This document shows positions 12,601 through 22,760 of a DNA stretch of 64,000 nt, in pieces. The notes beneath the pieces are model-generated. The model worked only from the letters and a program-made list of their open reading frames with translations, was not told where the DNA came from and searched no databases. Numbering within the stretch: position 1 is the first letter of the stretch; each line of letters starts with the position of its first letter. The stretch spans positions 17,715,274 through 17,779,273 of the forward strand of contig CM040444.1 of the NCBI GenBank assembly GCA_022749755.1, in the 5' to 3' direction. The position numbers and the translations under genes are program-made. The DNA comes from Azadirachta indica (taxonomy: Eukaryota > Streptophyta > Magnoliopsida > Sapindales > Meliaceae).

Positions 12601-13053
12601 AAAATACTCTAAAGAAAGAAGAGAATTAACCTTATCATGCAAGGGCCGATAGGCTTTAAGTTCTCTTTGGCTGTAAAAACACAAAATCACCAAATTTAAA
12701 AGCATTATCAATAATAATCAGAATCAAAGATGAAAGAGATAATACAAATTTTCAGTTTTTCAATATACAATGAAGTTTATGAGTGGTCTTACATTGTTCT
12801 AACATCTTGTAATTCTGCATTAACAGTAATAATATGAAACATAACCTGTAATTGAAAAGAAAAATCAGATCACTGAAAAAATGAAAAAAAAAAAACTTTG
12901 AAAGTCCAATTAAATGAGTGATTAAGCCAAAATTATAATTTTGTTTTGTTATCGGTGAATAAATCGATACTGTAATTAAAGGCGTACCAGTGAGAGAGCA
13001 ATGAGAAGCAGAGAACCGAAGCCGGAAAGTGATGTACGATGACTAGCTTCCAT
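9634..13053 (-). CDS. GAUT3: GAUT-family alpha-1,4-galacturonosyltransferase (GT8), GAUT3-like
   Basis: Transfers galacturonic acid from UDP-GalA during pectin homogalacturonan synthesis in the Golgi. Nine exons (minus): 13053-12988, 12845-12793, 12670-12631, 12114-12073, 12004-11867, 11633-11496, 11418-11093, 11005-10060, 9909-9634. The frame closes at every junction, giving 674 residues, close to the roughly 680 of Arabidopsis GAUT3. The N-terminus (MEASHRTSLSGFGSLLLIAL) is a short cytosolic tail plus a signal anchor. The catalytic GT8 domain shows the DxD-type nucleotide-sugar/metal site (ILFLDDDIVVQKDLTPLW) and the C-terminal HYNGNYKPW motif. Similarity to GAUT3 over GAUT4 (FHRFDKYLNFSNP; NEDRTLWKLGSLPPGLITFY; ending YDNFYLQNCNIRE) is from memory, so the subfamily number is probable only. 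No disruption seen. Confidence 0.95.
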
Positions 13054-13559
13054 GGAAAGCAGACAAGACTAAGAATCAAAACGACGGTGAATTTATACAA
13101 GATTGTCTTTCACAAGGGCACATGCTAAAATACGCTTCATGTGCGCACGATAAGAATAGGCAGGACCGCCGGCTGAGGTGTGAATTGGAAAAAGTCTTGC
13201 TATCATTCGTTTGTTTAATTGATATTCAAATAGCTTCTTGTATAATTTGAATTTCCTTTACAATTTTAAGATTAAGATTAATTGGTTTATCTATCATATT
13301 CTTTTGATACACATAAATAATTTTGGATCCTTGTACAACGCTTAAAAAAAAATTTTCAATATGGATAACGGAAAAATTGTGGATCATTGGATGAAATTAA
13401 TGGTTTCATATTTTTTTATTTTAAAGTATTAATTTAATTTTTAAAATAAATTTTTTTAATTTTACTGGTTGTTTAGGTTTCAACAATTTTATTTTAACTT
13501 TCTATCAAATTCAATAATTTCTAACGGTTTTTTTTTTACTTTTAGTGAAACTCAAACTT
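13054..13559. other. GAUT upstream region
   Basis: AT-rich intergenic DNA upstream of the GAUT start at 13053. No further gene or clear motif was recognised. It grades into the tandem array that starts near 13560. Confidence 0.4.
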
Positions 13560-14645
13560 TAATTATATTGTATAATATGAATGTAAAATAAAATACTTAT
13601 AAAAGTTAAAAATAAAATAAAATATAAGCCTATATAAAAAAGTAAAAAAGAACATTGATTTCATAAATTCAATATAAAAAATGTAAATATATTGAGATAA
13701 ATGTAAATTATATCAAATTGTCCAACGAACAAGATAACAGCTGTAAACAAATTAAAAGAATTGTAATTATAATGTAAAAGTTATAAATACAAATAAAATT
13801 TTTAATCTTCATATAAAAAATGAAATTATAATGTATAACTTATATGTAAAATATAATATTTGTAAAAGTCTAAAATAAAATATGAAAAACGATAAGCCAA
13901 CATAAAAGAGTACAAATAAATATCAATTTTATAAATTTAATATAAAAAATGTACATGCACTAAAATAAATATAAATTAACATCAAATTATCGAATGATAA
14001 CAACATAGCTGTAAACAAACCAAAAAAATTAAAATTATAATGTAAAAGTTATAAATCAGCATAAAATTTGTATTTTTCACATAAAACGTGAAATTATAAT
14101 GTATAATTTATATGTAAATTAAAATACTTATAAAAGTTAAAAATAAAATATAAAACGACATGAAAGAGTAAAAATAAACATTAATTGCTTAAATTCAATA
14201 TAAAAAAAATATATAAATGCATTAAAATAAATGTAAATTAACATAAAATTGTCAAATGACAACAATGTAATTGTAAATAAAACAAAAATAATGTAATTGT
14301 GACATAAAAGTTATAAATTCACATAAAAATTATAATATTCTCATAAAAATATTAAATTAAACTTATAATATATATGTAAAATAAAATAATTGTAAAAGAT
14401 AAAAATAAAATAAAAGCCAACATTAAAGAGTAAAAATGAATATCAATTTTAAAAATTCAATATAAAAATTGTAAATGCACTAAAATGAATGTAAATTACA
14501 ATAAATTGTCAAATAATAATAATATAACTGTAAACAAAACAAAAAAAATGTAATTATAACTTAAATCTTATAAATACACATAAAATTTATAATCTTTATA
14601 TAAAAGAAAAAAATTATAATATAAAAAAAATTTGAAATAGAATAA
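13560..14645. repeat. AT-rich tandem array, about four copies of a roughly 260-bp unit
   Basis: The same order of short blocks recurs. The block (C/T)TGTAAA(C/T)A is at 13741, 14009, 14271 and 14528, giving periods of 268, 262 and 257 bp. Around it recur AATATAAAAAATGTAAAT, ATAATGTAAAAGTTATAAAT, CATATAAAAA and AAAATACTTATAAAAGTT-like blocks in the same order. Copies are diverged by substitutions and small indels. No coding content. Confidence 0.85.
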
Positions 14646-14821
14646 AAGACATTTTAGTATCTAAAACTTGGTCTTAGATTAATTAATATTGTAGATTTTA
14701 AAAGCACTCACAAACTTAAGCGATTATTATTACATACTTTAATTATTATTATATCAGTTATTACCAATAAATTATGTAAATATGTTATATTCACCCTTTT
14801 CCTTTTTATTAAAAGGAGTAT
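14646..14821. other. spacer between tandem array and MITE
   Basis: AT-rich DNA with nothing recognisable; it ends at the left target-site duplication of the MITE. Confidence 0.4.
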
Positions 14822-15489
14822 TTATAATTAGAGATTTAATAAAAAATGATTACTATTTTTTCTCCAAAGTCAATTTTAACCACCTTTCACAAATCTATTA
14901 AAAAATGATCACATTTTATTTTAATGGATAAAATTATCTTCATAAACTACTCATCTAAAAAAGAAATTCAAATTCTGTTTTATTCGAGAGTTGATTCTCG
15001 AGTAAATAAGAATTCAAATTTGTTCAAGAGTTCACTCTTGAATAAGCGAAATTTTGAAATTTTGAGCAAAACTTGAATTTTGGCTTGCTTGAGAGTTCAC
15101 TCTCAAGCAAGCTTAAATATAAGCTTGCCCTGTTAAGTAAGTACGAATTCAAGCTTTACTCGAGAGTAAACTCTCGAGCAAACTTGAATTTTTGCTTGTT
15201 CGAGAGTTCACTTTCGAGCAAATTTGAATTCTTATTTTATTTTATAATCAACTTTCGAATAAACTTGAATACAAGTTTACTCTTTTGAGTAAGTAAGAAT
15301 TCAAATTTGCTCGAGAGTAAACTCTCAAGTAAGATAGAATTCAAATTTATTTTTCAGATAAATAGTTTATGTGGATAATTTTGTCTATTAAAATAAAATA
15401 TAGTCATTTTTAAATGAAATTATAGAAGGCGGTTAAAATTAATTTGGAAAGGAAATAATTGTCATTTTTAGTTAAATCCCTTATAATTA
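14822..15489. mobile_element. Mutator-like foldback MITE with 9-bp target-site duplication
   Basis: The element is 14831-15480 (650 bp). It is flanked by the identical 9-mer TTATAATTA at 14822-14830 and 15481-15489, the duplication length made by Mutator-like elements. The ends are inverted repeats of about 145 bp: the left starts GAGATTTAATAAAAAATGA and the reverse complement of the right starts GGGATTTAACTAAAAATGA, roughly 80% alike over their first 50 bp. The interior is a run of short palindromes separated by GAATTCAAATTTG-like spacers. No transposase, so non-autonomous. Confidence 0.88.
14983..15329. repeat. array of six short palindromes inside the MITE
   Basis: Palindromes around GAGAGTNNACTCTC lie at 14983-15002, 15023-15042, 15083-15112, 15159-15178, about 15198-15220 and about 15309-15329. 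The longest, at 15083-15112, has 14-bp arms (GCTTGCTTGAGAGT) and a 2-base loop. Some carry TTGA/TCAA in place of TCGA/TCGA, the pattern expected from decay of methylated CpG. Confidence 0.85.
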
Positions 15490-15791
15490 ATAAATAGGAA
15501 CTTTTAACATATTTTTTAAATCATTAAAAGGTCCAATCAACCAAATCTTATGGGTTAAAAATGTCTTTTACTACTTAAAATTTGCGTGGAAAGGAAAAAG
15601 GGGTTATCATTTGGAGTTGTAGTTAGGCTTTTGATTATGATTTTGGAATCTCACTAAACCCTAGCTCTTTAATATTTTAAACGTCATGCATATTAATTAT
15701 GAGGATTAGCAAGCAAATAGGGATGTGGCTTTATTCCGATTTCTCCGGGGGAAGATGGCCAGTGTAAAAGAAAATCAACCCAAAATTGTTC
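15490..15791. other. spacer upstream of F-box relic
   Basis: Nothing recognised apart from AT-rich sequence and the leader of the F-box pseudogene. Confidence 0.4.
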
Positions 15792-16697
15792 ATGCGAAAA
15801 AGAGAAGTGCATTACATTCCTCCCCATCTTCTCCATGATATTTTACTGAAACTTCCTGCAAAATCTCTGCTCAGATTCAAAACTGTCAGCAAGAACTGGT
15901 GCACCAAGATTTCTGAGCCCGATTTTGAGTAGTTCCAGCTTCAACGGTGCTTTCAAAAAAATTCTGATCTTCCACCAGTTTCCAAGACTCACAGGTTTTG
16001 ATAACTTTTTATACAAATTCCAAGATAAAGACCTGAGAGCAAGGAATTTGCTGCTACTGATTTGCTAATCGGACGTGGGTGTACTTTTGCTGCAACCAGA
16101 TCTTGCAATAGTTTGATTCTGCTTCGAAACTCTTTTTTTGTCAGAGAGGGAATATGGAGGTTTGTTGTGTATAACGCCATCAGTTATGAAAAATTGTCAC
16201 TGCCTTATTTACAGGCATCCAAAAATTGTTTTCCCAGGGTCTCATTAATGTACGATGCATCCGTAAATAAGTATAAGGTGGTGTTGTGGGTTGTTAAATG
16301 TTGGAATCCTTCGCATGAATCAAGTTTAAAGCTTGAATCCTGTTAAATCTACAGGTTGAATAGTGATGATAAAGAAAACTGGAGAATGTTGAACATTCTA
16401 TTTCCCCAGAAAATTCTTCCATATAAAGCAGTTGCAGTAGGAGGGGTGTTATATTGGACCACAACTGATTTTATACGGTCAATGGATATTTATAGAGAAG
16501 AATTTATGGGAAGAATTGAAGTTCCATGTAAACCAGACGAGGCCTATTTCGGGTTAGTGAGAATAAAAGGATCACTTTCTCTAATGAATCGAGCCTTTAA
16601 TAACAAGTTAGAAATATGGGTTCTGAAGAATGAGGCTGTTGGAATAAACAAAAGTTTTCTCCTTCACTCAAGAGTGCACCAAAATCCCATAATATAA
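15792..16697 (+). pseudogene. F-box/F-box-associated protein pseudogene
   Basis: From the ATG at 15792 the frame encodes a recognisable F-box (HDILLKLPAKSLLRFKTVSK NWC) and then meets TAG at 15930-15932 inside SEPDFE*FQL. Homology continues in other frames. An F-box-associated segment runs at about 16062-16346 (VYNAISYEKLSLPYLQ; VSLMYDASVNKYKVV) and another at 16356-16697 (VAVGGVLYWTTTDFI; EIWVLKN). An intact relative would be a substrate receptor of SCF ubiquitin ligases. The stop and at least one frameshift make this copy a pseudogene. It points tail-to-tail toward the relic at 16933-17298. Confidence 0.85.
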
Positions 16698-16932
16698 GCG
16701 TTGGCTTCTGTACTGATTTCGAGAGATGCAAGTATTGGCTGGTGTGATATGACTATACAACGTTTTGGTACAACTTGATACTGAAGAGCTGACGCTCATT
16801 GCTGTTAATGAATCTCAATATTCTTCAGGCCAATTCTGTCTACTGTGGCTTTTGTAAAAACATATATGGTAGTTTAGAAACTTAATTAGGCCATTTTAGT
16901 TAATCCAATTTCCATCAGTTTGGTGGGAACCT

Positions 16933-17298
16933 TTAAATTTTTGCATGTTTTAAATTATTAATAAAGTTATACAAGGCAGTGACATTTTTTGATGAGTGAT
17001 CGCAGCATAGACATGCATCAATCTTTGCAGCAATACTTTCACCTCTGAATTCCAAATGAGCCGCAAATTTGCTTGCTCTCTTGCCTTTTTCAATTTTGTG
17101 TACAGAGTTATCAGAACTTGGAGCATTCGGACAATCAGGATTAATTTGTGATAAACAACGATGAAGCTGGAAGTCCTCAAAATCAGGCTGAGAAATTATG
17201 GCGCACCAGTTCTTGTAGACAGTTATGAATCTGAGTAGAGATTTTGTAGAAAGTCTCTCTAAAATATCATGGAAAATATGTTCAGAAAAGTAATTCAC
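16933..17298 (-). pseudogene. truncated F-box gene, N-terminal 121 codons only
   Basis: The open frame begins MNYFSEHIFHDILERLSTKS, a clear F-box motif, and continues with the linker seen in the neighbouring relics (ISQPDFEDFQLHRCLSQINP). The kelch/F-box-associated C-terminal region present in paralogues is missing, so the frame ends after 121 residues. It could still be transcribed as a short F-box protein, but truncation of a duplicated copy is more likely. Confidence 0.7.
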
Positions 17299-17539
17299 TC
17301 CTTTTTTCAGAATACAATTTTTGGGTTGAATTTGATTCTATACAGTACTGTTTAACTTCTAAAAAATTAAGCAGCAGATTACGTATATTGGCAGATGTGG
17401 TTTGCGTGCAAGAATTAATTAGAAGCAAAAACATTTACCGAAAACAGAAATTAGTAGTGCAATAGAACCGATTTTTTGTTCCAGAGGACAGTATTTAATC
17501 TTCCGAAATTGCTGATAAAAGTAGGGAATTTATGTTCAC

Positions 17540-19815
17540 CTAGAGTTTCTAGTCCTTGTTTGGACTTTTGTCGGCTCCTTCAAGTTGTTCCAGTGTCTCA
17601 ACTATTTGTTTCATCTCTGCCGGTTTTGGGTTCATCTCCACTTTAACACAGGCTGAGCAATTTAGAATGCAGATTTATAAGAACATTGTCCATCCAATCT
17701 AGCGTCCATTAAAATAACCTTTTATTCTCACATAGATATGGCGTTGCTCAATGCACCAAAAACTGTTCTTCCCATGGAAGGTTCATATCTACTGCTTGTT
17801 TGCCAGATATCATCTCAAAGTACAAAAACACCGAAACTGTACATATCACTCTTTGCAACAAACCGGCCTGCTTCATCAGAACTAATGTTCATGTCACAGC
17901 AAATATTTAAAGCCTCTTGCAAGTCAAGCAGGCAGCCAGGCAACTTAAACAAGACTATGATTCAAAATGAAGATTTGGTGTAAAATAATGCAGTTTTGGA
18001 CAAATTGGCTGTGTAGCAGTAAACAACACTGTTTACAGAAAATCCTCACCTGAGAATTTCTGGTCCAGAGAACTACCTTGGCAAAATATTCAGGAGCAGC
18101 ATATGTGATCGTATGTATATGATCTTTACTGGCAGAAGGATCGATATTAACCAACCCAAAGTCTGATATCTTAGCAGTAAAGGATTATAACAAGACAGAA
18201 AGTTAGACAATTGTTTCTGATGGCTTAAGTACCATGATAAGACAGTCTCATTAATTTCTTAAAGTATTTCTTGGAAGTAAATCAACCGTTGCAGAAGTGT
18301 TTTATCCCATCAAGAAGTACATTCAAGGCTCTGAAATTTCCTTAGATAACTTGATTTTCTATGTGTGCAAAAAAGCCAAACCTCGAGCTGCTCGTAAAGC
18401 AATCTTCAGCTGTATGTCTCGTGTACTGAGCTTGTAACTGGCCCCTGCAAAATGGAAACGGTAAGACAAAGATGTAGCAAAACCAAATGAGAGATTGCAT
18501 TGTCCCCAGTAGTAAAAAAATTAGCTCTTACTTCCAAACAGATGGATCGTCAAGTTTCTACTCGTCATAAATTCGTGAACGAGATACAAATCTTGGTCTT
18601 CCCAGTTGTATGCCAACAACGTTACAAGGCTAGATGCGAAAGCCTTCCCGAGAAATTTATTCCTGACTAAACCAATAAATAACAGAAAACAGCATTCGCA
18701 CAGATAAACTCAGATTAATTCTTTGTCAAGCAAAGTTGAATCACCTGCCACTTACGAAAATTTTGCAGCTCTCAATTTTCATTTTTTGATAGCAATTACA
18801 GCTCGTGTTCCATTGTTCCCTGGAATAGTTTTTTATCAATCCAGGCTTTTGGAAACTTACCAGAATCTCCCTCTCCAAGCAATATTTCAGCTTTAAAATT
18901 CCTGGTTGCAGCCGTCAGTTCTGCAAAACTGAGGATCCTGAAGTTTGGAGTGGGAAGGATCTGGGCATTGGGAAAAGCTTCGTCCTCTCTCAATGCCAAG
19001 AATATGCTTTTCCCAGAATCACTTTTGTCTCCAGAAGTCTCCGATATTTCTTTTGTAGCTATAGAATGGAAGTGTGATTAATACATATTAGTTAGTTCTT
19101 CTCTCCTCTAACCTTCATTTTTAAAATGTGAATTTGAAACTAATCATGAAGCAAATGAAAGAAATTATCAACTTGCTTCTACCCAAAAAATAAATATATA
19201 AGCTGCTGAGAAATAAAACAAATACAATAATCTTGTTAATCAATTATTTTCAGAAAGTATGGTTGTTGATACCAAATTTTTAGGGAATATCGAACAACAA
19301 TCCTCTCCTTTGCTGTAAATGCAACTTGTGAAAGGAAACAGAATTAGAGAAACGCCGATTTCCGGGCAAAAATCCTCTAATGCTTAAATTATAGAAGATT
19401 TTTAGAAAAAATTTTAGTAAGACAGAATTTTGGCAGAGTTTCGTAAGTGTGATACTTGCTCCTTTTAATGGGGTAGTGGGTAGTTATCGTCAAGATTTTC
19501 CTGCCTATCTTTTTGTTGGTTGTTTATTCCTTAATAACCTGAGTTAAAACTTCATCTTCTTCTAATCTAAGCCTGTGATAAATCAGGCTAAACTAGTCGC
19601 TTAGTGTCCGCATGGGTTCCCCTTGGGGTTCAGTATGGATTACCCTGAGGTGAACTATAATGATGTCTGACCTCTCATTTCATCAGCGTTTGGCCTCGGG
19701 TGTTTCTGACATCTAGCCTCAGGTTATCTCTTCTCAAGTAATGGTAAAGGTCGGTACTAGAAAACGTTTGAACTTTTGAATTAAAGCACCTGTATTTGCA
19801 GGATCATCTGCAGAA
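17540..19815 (-). pseudogene. RLCK-VII (PIX13-like) kinase pseudogene A
   Basis: All six exon positions of the intact paralogue at 37657-40216 can be traced. The exon-1 remnant is near 19788-19815; exon 2 is near 18796-19061 (PNAQILPTPNFRILSFAELT); exon 3 is near 18540-18660; exon 4 is near 18300-18450; the exon-5 DFG region is near 18070-18175 (KISDFGLVNIDPSASKDHIH); exon 6 is near 17548-17990. The copy is disabled by a lost start, a disrupted P-loop (GEGDSGKFPKAW), a stop after MEHEL, several stops in exons 4 and 6, and a 477-bp insertion in intron 1. Flank similarity around 17340-17540 to 20770-20940 indicates segmental tandem duplication. Confidence 0.88.
19259..19745. mobile_element. probable solo LTR (477 bp) in intron 1 of RLCK pseudogene A
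   Basis: The insertion is 19264-19740, bounded by ATGGT at 19259-19263 and again at 19741-19745. The paralogous intron at 23586-23842 reads straight across the site (ATATGGTGAAGATCAATACTTG against ...ATGGT|ATGGTAAAGGTCGGTACTAG here), so the pre-insertion state is preserved next door. The insert begins TGTTGATACC and ends TCTCAAGTA (TG...TA, possibly a mutated CA). It has no coding content; a solo LTR is likeliest, family not assigned. Confidence 0.7.
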
Positions 19816-20929
19816 TATATATCTCTCTAACAAATATATCCAGGTTTAAAGAAAAATATCCACAACTCTCCAACTTCGATCCATTTTCTTTTTCTTTTTT
19901 CAAAATACAATTGCAAGACGGGAATCAAAGAGAGTAATTTAAAGCATTATGCTCAGTCATATGCCGCGTAGCAGAAGTTAGACTAATTGAAAGAGAGAGT
20001 AATATGATTAATCAAAGGAGGGTTCTTAGAGTTAAATTTTTTACTTGAAACGGTAACACTGATGAAAAAAGTTGTGTCAGCAAAGTCCTCAACTACTTTT
20101 TCCTCTTTGTTTAAGCTAAATACTGATCCATATAGATCTAGTAAGGTAGTTCAGGAAGTGTTGCAGGATTAGGTTTTATTATTAGAAATTCAAATGGACC
20201 ACGAAGTACGAAGTTTATTGATTAATGCTAGGACTCTGCACCTCACCCATGACTTTCTGTCATTCTGAAAGTCACTTGAAACAATTCCTTTATATTATAA
20301 TATGAACTCAATGTTTGGAAAAAAAAAAAAAAAAACGGGTATTGCTTAGTTTGGCACAATAATTAGCAGACCAAAGGATTTTGTTGTCGGTCCAAAATTG
20401 AGAATGAGACATGACACATTGCCACCTACACTAGCTATCAACTAACGAAAATCTGCTTTGATCAGCAAAAGAGGAAAGGAAATCATTAGTATATATATGG
20501 AAGTTTATTTCAATTGCAAAATATAAACATTTAATTGAATTAGAAAGTAACTAGTTTTAGTATGGTAATAAATTGGATAGCATAACTCAATGGAATGCCA
20601 ACTAGACTTAATGCCTCGAAAATTTGAGGTTATAATTAATGTATTGTATAAAGACTCTTAAGGAATGTATTCGACAGCTTCGAGAAATTGAATCAGTAAA
20701 AGATCCTGTATTCCTTTCCTTTCTATTTACCTATAAAACTCATGAAACAATGTTTGTAACATCAAGCAGCAGATTACTTAGATTCACAGATGTGCTTTCG
20801 CACAAGAATTATTTAGAAACAAAAGAAACATTTACAGAAAACAGAAATATATAGTGCAACGAAATATGCCATGGACGGTGATCCCCGGAAATTGCTGATC
20901 TATAAAAGTAAGAAACATATGTTATCCTG
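19816..20929. other. spacer between RLCK copies A and C
   Basis: No gene recognised. 20770-20940 repeats the sequence flanking the 3' side of copy A (about 17340-17520: AGCAGCAGATTAC, GCAAGAATTA, ACATTTAC(A/C)GAAAACAGAAAT), marking the edge of a tandem duplication unit. Confidence 0.5.
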
Positions 20930-21640
20930 CTGGATTTTCAAGCCTCTGTTAAGTGGCAACTGCATATGGAGAACGACCCTTGGAATACACTTGGATTTAA
21001 TTGGCTGCTTCGACTTGTTCCAATGTGTTGACTACTTGTTTCATCTCTAGCCGGTTTTCGGGTTCACTTTAATCGTATTTTAAGATTAGCCGATCAATTT
21101 GAGTGCAGATTTAAAGAATATTGTCCCTCCAATTTAGTGTTCATTACTCTAAACAACCTTTTATTCTCACTTGAAAATGCTTTTGCCCAATCCACCAAAT
21201 CTTGTTCTCCCTTTGGATGGTGTAAGCCGCCCTGTTTATCAGCAAAATGTTCGTGTCATAGCTTGAAAACTGCAGCAAATCAAGGAGATCATCATTAACC
21301 ATTACAAGTCAGAATTGAGTAATTCTTTATCAAGTGAAGTTGAATCACCTGCCACTCCTGATACTTTCTGACAGCAATTACAGTTCATGTTGCACTGTTC
21401 CCAGAATGGTTTTCGTCAACCCAGCCTTTGAAAACGTAGCCAGAATCTCCCTCTCCAAGCAATATTTCCCCTTTAAATTCCTGGTTTCAGCCTTCAGTTC
21501 GGCCAACTGAAGATCCTCAAGTTTGGGGTGGGAAGGATCTGGCCATCGGGAAAAGCTTCGTCCTCTCTCAATGCCAAGAATCTGCTTTTTCCAGAATTTT
21601 GTACCCAGACGTCTGAGATATTTCTACTGTAGCTATAGAA
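20930..21640 (-). pseudogene. RLCK-VII kinase pseudogene C, internally deleted
   Basis: Contains a shortened exon-6 equivalent (about 20990-21235) joined through intronic sequence to an exon-2 equivalent (about 21345-21640, with traces of PTPNLRIFS, the P-loop region and the EWQ splice junction). Exons 3-5, and the part of exon 6 carrying [13 protein letters not shown], are absent, as is a start codon in place. Frameshifts are frequent. It cannot make a kinase. Confidence 0.85.
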
Positions 21641-22140
21641 TGGAAGTTTGATTAATAAAAAGTATTAGTTAATTCTTCTCTCCTGTAAACTTCGCAACTT
21701 AAAAATGGCAATTTGAACCACTACAACATCTTCTTTCAAGTCCAGATATGGGGTTTTGGAACTAATCATGAAGCAAATGAAAAATTATCTGCTTGCTTCA
21801 AAACTAAAAGCTGATTAAAAACTTGTAAAACGATATTCGTAATAGTATTAAGCTCCAATAGGTCCTCTCACATACGAGGCTGATACCAACGGACTTATCA
21901 GGCGGAACAAGCCTAACGAAAAGATGTAGAAGATAAAAGGAATCCCAAATAAATACAGAAGAAAAACAGATGCAAATACATTTGTGGGGGGACTGATCAC
22001 ATGACATCTTTCTCAAATTGATTCTGATGCCATATTAAGAAACTAATTGACCTAAAAATTTAGGCTAGTAAGTAATGGCCCAAACAATAGTATTAAGCTC
22101 CCTGAGACTACTGAAGTAACAAGTTTCTGCCTTTTGTTAA
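21641..22140. other. spacer between RLCK copies C and B
   Basis: The left part resembles intron 1 of the RLCK copies (GGAACTAATCATGAAGCAAATG, also near 19137). The right part should contain the 3' untranslated region of the gene at 22141-23888. No other feature seen. Confidence 0.4.
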
Positions 22141-22728
22141 CTAGCCACGAGATGTTGACGACGAATTCACTAATCTTTTAGTGGCTGCTTCGAGTTGCTC
22201 CAATTTCTGGACTACTTGTTTCATTTCAGGCCGGTGATTGGGTTCACCTTCAAGACATTTTAAGACAAGCTGAGCAATTTGGTTTGCAGATTTATAAGAA
22301 TATTGTCCCTCCGATTTAGGGTCCATTACTCTAAATAACTTTTTTTCCTCACATAAAAATGGCTTTGTCCAATCCACCAAATTTTGTTCTTTCATTGGAC
22401 GGTTCATATCTAGTGCTCGTTTGCCAGATATCATCTCAAGCAAAAAAACTCCGAAACTATACACATCACTTTTTGCATTAAACTGCCCTGTTTCATTAGC
22501 AAAATGTTAATGTCATACCAAAGATTTAAAGCACAACTAAATACTTTCTGAGGATTACCTGTGGCAGCAAACTCAGGAGCAGCATATGCATTCATCATAT
22601 AAACTTGACTAGGAGAAGGATTAATTTTTGCGAAGCCAAAGTCTGATATCTTGGCAATATAGGACTGCAACAAAAATCAGAAAGTTAAACAATTATTTTG
22701 ATAAGAAATTGTCCAATGATCTCTTAAC

Positions 22729-22760
<32 letters not shown>

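Noticed and set aside
15073..15288. Open frame of 71 codons with internal repeats
   Set aside because: Lies wholly inside the MITE palindrome array; a repeat artefact.
14983..15329. Regularly spaced palindromic repeats that could suggest a CRISPR-like array
   Set aside because: Plant nuclear context; repeats are short, unequal and lie between inverted terminal repeats with a 9-bp duplication, so they belong to a MITE.
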